A stretch of DNA of 46,718 bases from Streptomyces sp. 8K308 (GTDB lineage: Bacteria; Actinomycetota; Actinomycetes; Streptomycetales; Streptomycetaceae). Location of the stretch: assembly GCF_004348315.1 (NCBI RefSeq), contig NZ_SMKC01000013.1, positions 1-46,718 of the forward strand, written 5' to 3'. Of the stretch, positions 24,744 through 32,240 are shown one piece after another. The notes under the pieces were generated by a model. That model ran no database searches. It worked only from the letters and a program-made list of their open reading frames with translations, and was not told where the DNA came from. The translations under genes and the position numbers were made by a program. Numbering within the stretch: position 1 is the stretch's first letter; each line of letters starts with the position of its first letter.

Positions 24744-25904
24744 ATGAGGATCGGCATCGTCTGCCCCTACTCCTGGGACGTCCCGGGCGGGGTGCAGTTC
24801 CACGTCAGGGACCTGGCCGAGCACCTGATCCGGCAGGGCCACACGGTCTCCGTGCTCGCCCCCGCCGACGACGACACCCCGCTGCCGCCCTACGCCGTCT
24901 CGGCCGGCCGCGCCGTGCCCGTGCCGTACAACGGGTCGGTGGCCAGGCTCAACTTCGGCTTCCTGTCCGCCGCGCGCGTCAGGCGCTGGGTGCACGAGGG
25001 CGACTTCGACGTGCTGCACATCCACGAGCCGGCCGCGCCCTCGCTGGCCCTGCTCACCTGCTGGGCCGCGCGCGGCCCGATCGTCGCCACGTTCCACACC
25101 TCCAACCCGCGCTCCCGGGCCATGATCGCGGCCTACCCGATCCTGCAGCCGGCGCTGGAGAAGATCAGCGCCCGGATCGCTGTCAGCGAGTACGCCAGGC
25201 GTACCCTGGTGGAGCACCTGGGCGGCGACGCGGTGGTCATCCCCAACGGCGTCGACGTCGACTTCTTCGCGAGCGCCGAGCCGAAGGACGAGTGGCAGGG
25301 GCGGACGCTCGGCTTCATCGGCCGGATCGACGAGCCGCGCAAGGGGCTCCCGGTGCTGATGCGCGCGCTGCCGGCGATCCTTGCCGAGCACCCAGACGCC
25401 CGGCTGCTGGTGGCCGGGCGCGGGGACGAGGACGAGGCGGTGGCCGAACTGCCGGCCGCCATGCGGGACCGGGTCGAGTTCCTCGGCATGATCAGCGACG
25501 AGGACAAGGCGCGGCTGCTGCGCAGCGTCGACCTGTACGTGGCGCCCAACACCGGCGGTGAGAGCTTCGGGATCATCCTGGTCGAGGCCATGTCGGCCGG
25601 CGCCCCGGTCCTCGCCAGCGACCTCGACGCCTTCGCCCAGGTGCTGGACGGCGGCGCGGCCGGCGAACTGTTCCCCAACGAGGACGCCGCGGCACTGGCC
25701 GCCGCCGCGAACCGGCTGCTTGCCGATCCCGGCCGGCTCGCCGAGCTTCGCGAGCGCGGCAGCCGCCACGTGCGGCGCTTCGACTGGTCCACGGTGGGCG
25801 CAGACATCCTGGCCGTCTACGAGACGGTGACCGACGGCGCCGGCGCCGTCGCCCCCGACGAGCGGGCCGGCCTGCTCGGCCGGCTCGGCTTCGCGCGCGA
25901 CTAG
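24744..25904 (+). CDS. pimA: Phosphatidyl-myo-inositol alpha-mannosyltransferase
   Basis: A GT4-family GT-B glycosyltransferase that adds the first mannose from GDP-Man to phosphatidylinositol. Visible features: the N-terminal CPYSWDVPGGVQFHVRDLAE loop, HIHEPAAPSLALL, FHTSNPRSRAMIAAY, IPNGVDVDFF, GFIGRIDEPRKGLPVL and the EX7E-type motif NTGGESFGIILVEAMSAG (~residues 270-290). At 386 aa it is close to mycobacterial PimA. The ATG lies nine bases after the acyltransferase stop; the GGAA upstream is rather distant, so translation may rely on coupling. Confidence 0.93.
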   Translation: MRIGIVCPYSWDVPGGVQFHVRDLAEHLIRQGHTVSVLAPADDDTPLPPYAVSAGRAVPVPYNGSVARLNFGFLSAARVRRWVHEGDFDVLHIHEPAAPSLALLTCWAARGPIVATFHTSNPRSRAMIAAYPILQPALEKISARIAVSEYARRTLVEHLGGDAVVIPNGVDVDFFASAEPKDEWQGRTLGFIGRIDEPRKGLPVLMRALPAILAEHPDARLLVAGRGDEDEAVAELPAAMRDRVEFLGMISDEDKARLLRSVDLYVAPNTGGESFGIILVEAMSAGAPVLASDLDAFAQVLDGGAAGELFPNEDAAALAAAANRLLADPGRLAELRERGSRHVRRFDWSTVGADILAVYETVTDGAGAVAPDERAGLLGRLGFARD

Positions 25905-25957
25905 CCGGCCCGGCCTGCCGCCGGCGGCCCCCGGGGCGGCGGGCCCCGGCGGCCAGG

Positions 25958-25963
25958 TAGGGT
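25958..25963 (+). promoter_or_regulatory. -10 box TAGGGT before the gene at 25972
   Basis: TAGGGT ends eight bases before GTG 25972 with no ribosome binding site between, suggesting a leaderless mRNA separate from the pim operon. Confidence 0.45.
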
Positions 25964-25971
25964 GACCGGGC

Positions 25972-26514
25972 GTGACCACCGTCATCTGGATCGCCGTGGC
26001 GCTGCTGTTGGTCGGCGTCTACCTCAGCTGGACCGCGGGGCGGCTCGACCGGCTGCACGCCCGCATCGACGCGGCCCGCGCCGCGCTCGACGCGCAGTTG
26101 CTGCGCCGCGCCTCCATCGCCCAGGAGCTGGCCACCGCCGGAGTCTTCGACCCGGCCGCCTCGATGGTCCTCTACCAGGCCGCGCACGCGGCCAGGCTGG
26201 CCCAGGACGAGCAGCGTGAGGTCGCCGAGAGCGAGCTCAGCCAGGCGCTGCGGGCGGTGCTGGCCGAGAGCGCCCAGGTGCGGGTCATCCGGGACGCGCC
26301 GGGCGGTGAGGCCATGGTCGACGAGCTGGTCGCCGCCGTGCGCCGGGTCCCCATGGCCAGGCGCTTCCACAATGACGCGGTGCGCGCGGCCAGGGCCGTG
26401 CGCCGGCACCGGACCGTGCGCTGGTTCCGGCTGGCCGGGCACGCGCCGTTCCCGATGGCCTTCGAGATGGACGACGAGCCGCCGTCCTCGCTGACCAGCC
26501 ACGCCACGGCCTAG
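25972..26514 (+). CDS. Membrane-anchored coiled-coil protein, unknown function (LemA-like in layout)
   Basis: The 180-aa product has an N-terminal transmembrane segment ([19 protein letters not shown]) followed by long amphipathic helices ([20 protein letters not shown]) and a conserved-looking block [20 protein letters not shown] ending [15 protein letters not shown]. The layout resembles LemA proteins but I cannot confirm membership. In mycobacteria a membrane protein gene also follows pimA, so a link to envelope lipid synthesis is plausible but unproven. A hairpin terminator follows. Confidence 0.8.
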   Translation: MTTVIWIAVALLLVGVYLSWTAGRLDRLHARIDAARAALDAQLLRRASIAQELATAGVFDPAASMVLYQAAHAARLAQDEQREVAESELSQALRAVLAESAQVRVIRDAPGGEAMVDELVAAVRRVPMARRFHNDAVRAARAVRRHRTVRWFRLAGHAPFPMAFEMDDEPPSSLTSHATA

Positions 26515-26538
26515 CGTTCGGTCGGGGCAGCAGGCCAC

Positions 26539-26574
26539 CGGGTGGCGATTGGCCCTTTTCGAGCGGGCCACCCG
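26539..26574 (+). terminator. Hairpin terminator after the coiled-coil membrane protein gene
   Basis: CGGGTGGC (26539-26546) pairs with GCCACCCG (26567-26574); the 20-base interior can form a further GGCC/GGCC pairing around TTTTCGAGC. Confidence 0.55.
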
Positions 26575-26641
26575 TGAACTTCCATGGGCCACCGTGGTCC
26601 GGGCGCGCGCCTCGGCCTTCGGATTCACGTTCGAACGGGAA

Positions 26642-26647
26642 TACGAT
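26642..26647 (+). promoter_or_regulatory. Candidate -10 box (TACGAT) for pdxST
   Basis: TACGAT lies about 105 bases upstream of the pdxS GTG, implying a leader of roughly 100 bases that carries a 15-bp tandem duplication. The -35 match (TTCGGA, 18-base spacer) is weak. Confidence 0.35.
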
Positions 26648-26693
26648 GGTCGTAACAGGTGCTTTTCATCCGGTTCCACTGGTCGTTCCCCTT

Positions 26694-26723
26694 CTCTCTC
26701 CATGTCAACTCTCTCCATGTCAA
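26694..26723 (+). repeat. 15-bp perfect tandem duplication in the pdxS leader
   Basis: CTCTCTCCATGTCAA occurs twice head to tail, ending 29 bases before the pdxS start. Each copy contains an ATG that is in frame with pdxS. Confidence 0.85.
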
Positions 26724-26752
26724 CGCCGAGCCCCCCGAGTGAGGTCGCCACC

Positions 26753-27664
26753 GTGAGCACGTCCCCCTCCACCGCCCAGACCCCCGAGACCGGCACCGCA
26801 CGCGTCAAGCGCGGCATGGCCGAGCAGCTCAAGGGCGGCGTGATCATGGATGTGGTCACGCCCGAGCAGGCCAAGATCGCGGAGGACGCCGGGGCCGTGG
26901 CCGTGATGGCCCTTGAGCGGGTGCCGGCCGACATCCGCAAGGACGGCGGCGTGGCCCGCATGTCCGACCCGGACATGATCGACGGCATCATCGAGGCCGT
27001 CTCCATCCCCGTGATGGCCAAGTCCCGCATCGGACACGTCGTCGAGGCCCAGGTGCTCCAGGCCCTCGGCGTCGACTACATCGACGAGTCCGAGGTGCTG
27101 ACCCCGGCCGACGAGGTCAACCACACCGACAAGTGGTCCTTCACCACCCCCTTCGTCTGTGGCGCTACCAACCTCGGCGAGGCCCTGCGCCGCATCTCCG
27201 AGGGCGCCGCCATGATCCGCTCCAAGGGCGAGGCCGGCACGGGCAACGTGGTGGAGGCCGTGCGTCACCTGCGCCAGATCAAGGGCGACATCGCCCGGCT
27301 GCGCGGCCTCGACAACCACGAGCTCTACGCCGCGGCCAAGGAGCTGCGCGCCTCCTACGAGCTGGTCAAGGAGGTCGCCGAGCTCGGCAAGCTGCCGGTC
27401 GTGCTCTTCTCCGCGGGAGGCGTCGCCACCCCGGCGGACGCCGCGCTGATGCGCCAGCTCGGCGCCGAGGGCGTCTTCGTCGGCTCCGGCATCTTCAAGT
27501 CGGGCGACCCGGCCAAGCGCGCCGCCGCCATCGTCAAGGCCACCACCTTCTACGACGACCCCAAGGTCATCGCGGACGTCTCGCGCGGCCTCGGCGAGGC
27601 CATGGTCGGCATCAACATCGACGTGCTGCCCGAGGGCGAGCGCTACGCCTCCCGCGGCTGGTGA
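26753..27664 (+). CDS. pdxS: Pyridoxal 5'-phosphate synthase subunit PdxS
   Basis: PdxS condenses ribose 5-phosphate, glyceraldehyde 3-phosphate and ammonia to pyridoxal phosphate in a 12-mer decorated with PdxT. Highly conserved blocks are present: [19 protein letters not shown], the first lysine region [44 protein letters not shown] and [23 protein letters not shown] 26753 has GAGG eight bases upstream and gives the usual ~303-aa protein. In-frame ATGs upstream (26702, 26717) would add a non-conserved Ser-rich leader. pdxT follows after 16 bases. Confidence 0.96.
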   Translation: MSTSPSTAQTPETGTARVKRGMAEQLKGGVIMDVVTPEQAKIAEDAGAVAVMALERVPADIRKDGGVARMSDPDMIDGIIEAVSIPVMAKSRIGHVVEAQVLQALGVDYIDESEVLTPADEVNHTDKWSFTTPFVCGATNLGEALRRISEGAAMIRSKGEAGTGNVVEAVRHLRQIKGDIARLRGLDNHELYAAAKELRASYELVKEVAELGKLPVVLFSAGGVATPADAALMRQLGAEGVFVGSGIFKSGDPAKRAAAIVKATTFYDDPKVIADVSRGLGEAMVGINIDVLPEGERYASRGW

Positions 27665-27680
27665 GCGGGGGACCGTGCAC

Positions 27681-28271
27681 GTGATTTCCCCGGTCATCGG
27701 AGTCCTCGCCCTCCAGGGCGACGTCAGGGAGCACCTCGCCGCGCTCACCGCGGCCGGCGCCGAGGCGCGGCAGGTCCGCCGCCCCGCGGAGCTGGCCGCG
27801 GTCTCCGGCCTGGTCATCCCCGGCGGCGAGTCCACCACCATCTCCAAGCTGGCCGACGCCTTCGGGCTGCTCGAGCCGCTGCGCGAGCGGGTGCGCGCGG
27901 GCATGCCGACCTACGGCTCCTGCGCCGGCATGATCATGCTCGCCGACAAGATCCTCGACCCGCGCTCGGGCCAGGAGACCGTCGGCGGCATCGACATGAT
28001 CGTGCGGCGTAACGCCTTCGGGCGGCAGAACGAGTCCTTCGAAGCGGCCATCGAGGTGACCGGCGTCTCGGGCGGGCCGGTCGACGGCGTGTTCATCCGC
28101 GCCCCCTGGGTGGAGTCCCTGGGGGCCGCCGCGCGACCCATCGCCACCTTCGAGGGGCGCACCGTCGCCGTCCGGCAGGGCAACCTGCTGGCCACCGCCT
28201 TCCACCCGGAGCTCACCGGCGACCACCGGGTGCACGCGCTGTTCGCCGACATGGTGCGCGCCGGGGGGTAG
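27681..28271 (+). CDS. pdxT: Pyridoxal 5'-phosphate synthase glutaminase subunit PdxT
   Basis: PdxT releases ammonia from glutamine and channels it to PdxS. The class I glutaminase triad is visible: nucleophile Cys in [13 protein letters not shown] (~residue 77) and His/Glu in [13 protein letters not shown] near the end. [13 protein letters not shown] and [19 protein letters not shown] are signature blocks. GTG 27681 is chosen because GGGGGA lies eight bases upstream and the protein then starts [14 protein letters not shown] as in relatives; GTG 27675 is an alternative. It forms an operon with pdxS. Confidence 0.94.
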   Translation: MISPVIGVLALQGDVREHLAALTAAGAEARQVRRPAELAAVSGLVIPGGESTTISKLADAFGLLEPLRERVRAGMPTYGSCAGMIMLADKILDPRSGQETVGGIDMIVRRNAFGRQNESFEAAIEVTGVSGGPVDGVFIRAPWVESLGAAARPIATFEGRTVAVRQGNLLATAFHPELTGDHRVHALFADMVRAGG

Positions 28272-28282
28272 GTCGCGGCCGG

Positions 28283-28288
28283 TAGGAT
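28283..28288 (+). promoter_or_regulatory. Candidate -10 box (TAGGAT) for yebC
   Basis: TAGGAT lies about 50 bases before the yebC GTG, immediately after pdxT, and suggests a separate promoter. No -35 was recognised. Confidence 0.4.
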
Positions 28289-28336
28289 CACCACGTCGGT
28301 TTGAAGAATAGGTGACATCTCTGAAGGAGCAGCGCT

Positions 28337-29089
28337 GTGTCCGGCCACTCCAAGTGGGCAACCACCAAGCACAAGAAGGCCGTGATCGATGCCAAGCGCG
28401 GCAAGCTGTTCGCCAAGCTGATCAAGAACATCGAGGTCGCGGCTCGCACGGGCGGCGCGGACCCGGACGGTAACCCCACCCTCTTCGACGCCATCCAGAA
28501 GGCCAAGAAGAGCTCGGTGCCGAACAACAACATCGACCGGGCGGTCAAGCGCGGCGCCGGTCTCGAGGCGGGGGGCGCCGACTACCAGACGATCATGTAC
28601 GAGGGCTACGGCCCCAACGGCGTCGCGGTCCTGATCGAGTGCCTGACGGACAACCGCAACCGCGCCGCCTCCGACGTCCGGGTCGCCATGACCCGCAACG
28701 GGGGCTCGATGGCGGACCCCGGCTCGGTCTCCTACCTGTTCAACCGCAAGGGTGTGGTGATCGTCCCGAAGAACGGCCTCTCCGAGGACGACGTGCTCGG
28801 CGCCGTGCTGGACGCGGGCGCCGAGGAGGTCAACGACCTGGGCGAGTCCTTCGAGGTGGTCAGCGAGGCCGGCGACCTGGTCGCGGTGCGCACCGCCCTG
28901 CAGGACGCCGGCATCGACTACGACTCGGCGGAGGCGGGCTTCCTGCCCACCATGCAGGTCGAACTCGACGAGGACGGCGCCCGGAAGATCTTCCGGCTGA
29001 TCGACGCGCTGGAGGACAGCGACGACGTGCAGAACGTCTTCGCCAACTTCGACGTGGCCGACGACGTCATGGCCCGCGTCGAGGCCTAG
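28337..29089 (+). CDS. YebC/PmpR-family protein
   Basis: A conserved DUF28 protein; family members act as DNA-binding regulators or, in some bacteria, relieve ribosome stalling at proline stretches. The signature start [20 protein letters not shown] and the block [12 protein letters not shown] are intact, and the 250-aa length is standard. GTG 28337 has AAGGAG seven bases upstream. It lies just before ruvCAB, a very common neighbourhood, but a hairpin and a dedicated ruvC promoter separate them here. Confidence 0.94.
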   Translation: MSGHSKWATTKHKKAVIDAKRGKLFAKLIKNIEVAARTGGADPDGNPTLFDAIQKAKKSSVPNNNIDRAVKRGAGLEAGGADYQTIMYEGYGPNGVAVLIECLTDNRNRAASDVRVAMTRNGGSMADPGSVSYLFNRKGVVIVPKNGLSEDDVLGAVLDAGAEEVNDLGESFEVVSEAGDLVAVRTALQDAGIDYDSAEAGFLPTMQVELDEDGARKIFRLIDALEDSDDVQNVFANFDVADDVMARVEA

Positions 29090-29120
29090 GGCCGGGCCGT
29101 CCTCCGGACGGCGCGGGCCC
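29089..29120 (+). terminator. Hairpin after yebC
   Basis: GCCGTCC (29096-29102) pairs with GGACGGC (29106-29112) around a TCC loop, with an outer GGGCC/GGCCC pairing. It starts at the yebC stop and lies before the ruvC promoter. Confidence 0.5.
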
Positions 29121-29135
29121 GCCCGATCCCACGGA

Positions 29136-29158
29136 TTGTCAGTGCCGCCCGGTAGCCT
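29136..29158 (+). promoter_or_regulatory. RecA-independent DNA-damage promoter motif before ruvCAB
   Basis: TTGTCAGTG (29136-29144), eight bases, then TAGCCT (29153-29158) matches the published RecA-NDp consensus TTGTCRGTG-N8-TANNNT at every defined position. In mycobacteria such promoters need the PafBC activator. The motif lies 54 bases upstream of the ruvC start, so ruvCAB is probably induced by DNA damage without LexA. No LexA box was seen nearby. Confidence 0.8.
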
Positions 29159-29212
29159 CCCAGTCAGCTGATCAGGCACGCCTGATCGACCAGGGCGAGC
29201 GAGGGAGGGCCG

Positions 29213-29767
29213 GTGCGGGTACTTGGGGTCGACCCGGGGTTGACCCGCTGCGGGGTGGGCGTGGTGGACGGCACCGCCGGCAGCCCGCTGCGGATGGCCG
29301 CGGTGGGCGTGGTCCGCACCCCGGCGGAGGAGGAGACGCCGCGCCGTCTGGTTCTCATCGAGCGCGGCATAGACGCCTGGCTGGACGAGCACCGACCCGA
29401 AGTGGTCGCCGTGGAGCGGGTGTTCAGCCAGCACAACGTCAGCACCGTGATGGGCACCGCGCAGGCGAGCGCCGTCGCCATGCTGTGCGCGGCCCGGCGT
29501 GGGCTGCCCGTCGCGCTGCATACCCCGAGTGAGGTCAAGGCGGCCGTCACCGGCAGCGGCCGGGCCGACAAGGCCCAGGTCGGCTCCATGGTGGTGCGGC
29601 TGCTCAGGCTCGATGCGATGCCCAAGCCGGCCGACGCCGCCGACGCCCTCGCCCTGGCCATCTGTCACATCTGGCGCGCCCCCGCGCAGAACCGCCTGCA
29701 GCGCGCGGTGGCCGCCGCGCGCCGGGGCCTCGTCCCGCCGACTCCGAAGGGCATCTCCCCATCATGA
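29213..29767 (+). CDS. ruvC: Holliday junction resolvase RuvC
   Basis: RuvC cuts Holliday junctions made by recombination, guided by RuvAB. The four acidic catalytic positions are recognisable: Asp in [12 protein letters not shown] (~6), Glu in [12 protein letters not shown], and the C-terminal [13 protein letters not shown] pair. GTG 29213 has GAGGGAGG four bases upstream, and the 184-aa length is typical for actinobacteria. The stop overlaps the ruvA start (ATGA). The upstream promoter matches a DNA-damage-inducible motif. Confidence 0.96.
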   Translation: MRVLGVDPGLTRCGVGVVDGTAGSPLRMAAVGVVRTPAEEETPRRLVLIERGIDAWLDEHRPEVVAVERVFSQHNVSTVMGTAQASAVAMLCAARRGLPVALHTPSEVKAAVTGSGRADKAQVGSMVVRLLRLDAMPKPADAADALALAICHIWRAPAQNRLQRAVAAARRGLVPPTPKGISPS

Positions 29768-30378
29768 TCGCCTCCGTCGCAGGACAGGTCGCCGCCCTCG
29801 GCCCCGACACCGCGGTGGTCGAGGTGGGTGGCGTCGGCATCGCCGTCCACTGCACCCCCGGCACCCTGGCCGGGCTGCGGGTCGGCGAGCCGACCAGGCT
29901 CGCCACCTCGCTGGTCGTCAGGGAGGACTCGCTCACCCTCTACGGCTTCGCCGACGAGGACGAGCGCACCGTCTTCGAGCTGCTGCAGACCGCCAGCGGC
30001 GTCGGCCCCCGGCTCGCCCAGGCCATGCTGGCCGTGCACACCCCCGACGCGCTGCGGCTCGCGGTCGCCTCGGGGGACGAGAAGACCCTTACCGCCGTGC
30101 CCGGCATCGGCAAGAAGGGCGCCCAGAAGCTGCTGCTCGACCTCAGGGACCGGCTCGGCGAGCCGGTCGGCCGGCCAGGCGTTCCGGCGGCCCGCGCCGC
30201 CGCGGGCTGGCGGGACGAGCTGCGGCAGGCGCTGGTCGGCCTCGGATACGCGCCGCGCGAGGCGGACCAGGCCGTCGAGGCGGTGACCCCGGTCGCCGAG
30301 GCCGCCGCTGACGGCGCCGAGCCGCCGCTGCCCCGGCTGCTGCGGGCCGCCCTGCAGAGCCTCAACCGCGCCAGATAG
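29764..30378 (+). CDS. ruvA: Holliday junction branch migration subunit RuvA
   Basis: RuvA binds the four-way junction as a tetramer and loads RuvB. The OB-fold start [20 protein letters not shown], the helix-hairpin-helix repeats ([29 protein letters not shown]) and the C-terminal RuvB-binding domain (~155-204, [19 protein letters not shown]) are all present. 204 aa, full length. It is coupled to ruvC by ATGA and followed by ruvB after 68 bases. Confidence 0.96.
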   Translation: MIASVAGQVAALGPDTAVVEVGGVGIAVHCTPGTLAGLRVGEPTRLATSLVVREDSLTLYGFADEDERTVFELLQTASGVGPRLAQAMLAVHTPDALRLAVASGDEKTLTAVPGIGKKGAQKLLLDLRDRLGEPVGRPGVPAARAAAGWRDELRQALVGLGYAPREADQAVEAVTPVAEAAADGAEPPLPRLLRAALQSLNRAR

Positions 30379-30446
30379 CGCGCGGCCCGGCCGGGAACCG
30401 CCGGGACCACCGCACCGAGACCACCGCGTCGAGAGGGAAGAGCGGC

Positions 30447-31523
30447 ATGCCGCAGCAGCCGAGCTGGGACGAGGACACGAGCGAGGGCGGTGAGCGCCTG
30501 GTCGGCGCCGCCGCCGACCGGGAGGACCAGGCGGTCGAGGCCGCGCTGCGCCCGAAGGACCTCGGCGAGTTCGTCGGCCAGACCCGGGTCAGGGAACAGC
30601 TCGACCTGGTGCTGCGGGCCGCGCGGGCGCGCGGTGGCACCGCCGACCACGTGCTGCTCTCCGGGGCCCCCGGGCTCGGCAAGACCACCCTCTCCATGAT
30701 CATCGCCGCCGAGATGGGCGCCCCCATCCGGATCACCTCGGGACCGGCCATCCAGCACGCCGGGGACCTGGCCGCCATCCTCTCCTCGCTCACCGAGGGC
30801 GAGGTGCTCTTCCTCGACGAGATCCACCGGATGTCGAGGCCGGCCGAGGAGATGCTGTACATGGCGATGGAGGACTTCCGCGTCGACGTGATCGTCGGCA
30901 AGGGACCGGGCGCCACCGCCATCCCGCTCGAGCTGCCGCCCTTCACCCTGGTCGGCGCCACCACCAGGGCCGGGCTGCTGCCGCCGCCGCTGCGGGACCG
31001 GTTCGGCTTCACCGGGCACATGGAGTTCTACGACCCTGCTGATCTGGAGCGGGTGCTGCACCGCTCGGCCGGGCTGCTCGGGGTCCGGATGACCGACGAG
31101 GGGGCGGCCGAGATCGCCGGCCGTTCCCGGGGCACGCCCCGCATCGCCAACCGGCTGCTGCGCCGGGTCAGGGACTACGCACAGGTCCGGGCGGACGGCG
31201 TGGTCACCCAGGAGGCGGCGGCCCGCGCCCTCGCCGTCTACGAGGTGGACGAGCGGGGCCTCGACCGGCTCGACCGCGCGGTGCTGCTCGCGCTGCTGAA
31301 GCTCTTCGGCGGCGGCCCTGTGGGGCTCGCCACGCTGGCCGTCGCGGTGGGGGAGGAGCGTGAGACAGTGGAGGAGGTGGCCGAACCCTTCCTCGTCCGG
31401 GAGGGACTGCTCGCCCGCACTCCGCGGGGCCGGGTGGCGACCCCGGCCGCCTGGCGTCATCTGGGCATGGAGCCGCCCCAACAGCCGGCCCCGGGCGGAC
31501 AAGAGGGATTGTTCGGGCCGTGA
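30447..31523 (+). CDS. ruvB: Holliday junction branch migration ATPase RuvB
   Basis: AAA+ motor that drives branch migration with RuvA. Motifs: Walker [10 protein letters not shown], Walker [11 protein letters not shown], sensor 1 [11 protein letters not shown], arginine finger in LRDRFGF, and a C-terminal winged helix (~270-335). The N-terminal ~25 residues form an acidic extension. AGGGAAGAG precedes the ATG by four bases. 358 aa is normal. Last gene of the ruvCAB repair operon. Confidence 0.97.
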   Translation: MPQQPSWDEDTSEGGERLVGAAADREDQAVEAALRPKDLGEFVGQTRVREQLDLVLRAARARGGTADHVLLSGAPGLGKTTLSMIIAAEMGAPIRITSGPAIQHAGDLAAILSSLTEGEVLFLDEIHRMSRPAEEMLYMAMEDFRVDVIVGKGPGATAIPLELPPFTLVGATTRAGLLPPPLRDRFGFTGHMEFYDPADLERVLHRSAGLLGVRMTDEGAAEIAGRSRGTPRIANRLLRRVRDYAQVRADGVVTQEAAARALAVYEVDERGLDRLDRAVLLALLKLFGGGPVGLATLAVAVGEERETVEEVAEPFLVREGLLARTPRGRVATPAAWRHLGMEPPQQPAPGGQEGLFGP

Positions 31524-31568
31524 GGGCGTGGATTTCCGCCGGTGGGAACTCCGATAGCATCCGAGGCG

Positions 31569-31598
31569 TTGTTCCCCCGGTGCAGCCTCGCCTAGACT
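31569..31598 (+). promoter_or_regulatory. Candidate promoter (TTGTTC-N18-TAGACT) for yajC-secDF
   Basis: TTGTTC (31569-31574) and TAGACT (31593-31598) are 18 bases apart, about 90 bases before the yajC start in the ruvB-yajC gap. Confidence 0.45.
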
Positions 31599-31685
31599 CC
31601 GCCGATGCCGTCCGAATCGAGGGCGGCGTGCCGACCCCCGAATAGCTGACCGCGACAGCGGTCATACAAAGGAAATTCCTCCATC

Positions 31686-32147
31686 GTGGATATCGCGTTT
31701 CTGTTCCCTTTCATTCTGCTCATCGGCGTCATGTTCCTGATGACGCGCTCGGCCAAGAACCGGCAGCGTCAGGCCATGGAGATGCGGGACGCGATGGAAC
31801 CGGGCACCGGTGTGCGGACCATCGGCGGCATGTACGCCCAGGTCAAGGAAGTCCGTGAGGACACCGTGGTGCTCGAGATCACTCCCGGTGTGCACGCCCT
31901 GTTCGCGAAGAACGCCATCGGCGCCGTGCTCGACGCCGACGAGTACGAGCGGATCGTCAACGGCGAGGAGGAGGACGAGGAGACCCCCGTCGTCCCAGAC
32001 GACGCCTCGTCGCTGATCGAGGACGAGGACGCCGGCGACGACCGCGTGGAGCTGGGCAAGGACGACGCGAAGGCCGAGGCCAAGAGGGACAAGACGGAGG
32101 AGTCCCGCAAGGACGAGGGCGAGAGCGGCTCCAGGTCCGACAGCTGA
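31686..32147 (+). CDS. yajC: Preprotein translocase subunit YajC
   Basis: YajC associates with SecDF at the inner membrane to assist protein export. It has one N-terminal membrane helix (DIAFLFPFILLIGVMFLM), then RSAKNRQRQ, and the conserved fold GTGVRTIGGMYAQVKEV. The C-terminal ~70 residues are an unusually long, highly charged Glu/Asp/Lys tail. GTG 31686 follows AAAGGA at a 12-base distance. secD lies 93 bases downstream. Confidence 0.93.
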   Translation: MDIAFLFPFILLIGVMFLMTRSAKNRQRQAMEMRDAMEPGTGVRTIGGMYAQVKEVREDTVVLEITPGVHALFAKNAIGAVLDADEYERIVNGEEEDEETPVVPDDASSLIEDEDAGDDRVELGKDDAKAEAKRDKTEESRKDEGESGSRSDS

Positions 32148-32240
32148 GGGCGACGGCACCGGGCCGTCCGTCAGTCATCCCGCTGGACCGCGCGACGATC
32201 ACCGGGCGCGCGGGTCGTTGGACAGAGAGAAGACGAGAAG

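Noticed and set aside
26631..26646. Possible LexA (SOS) box TCGAAC-N4-ATACGA before pdxS
   Set aside because: The right half fits the GTTCGA consensus at only four of six positions, it overlaps a better -10 candidate, and pdxST has no SOS link.
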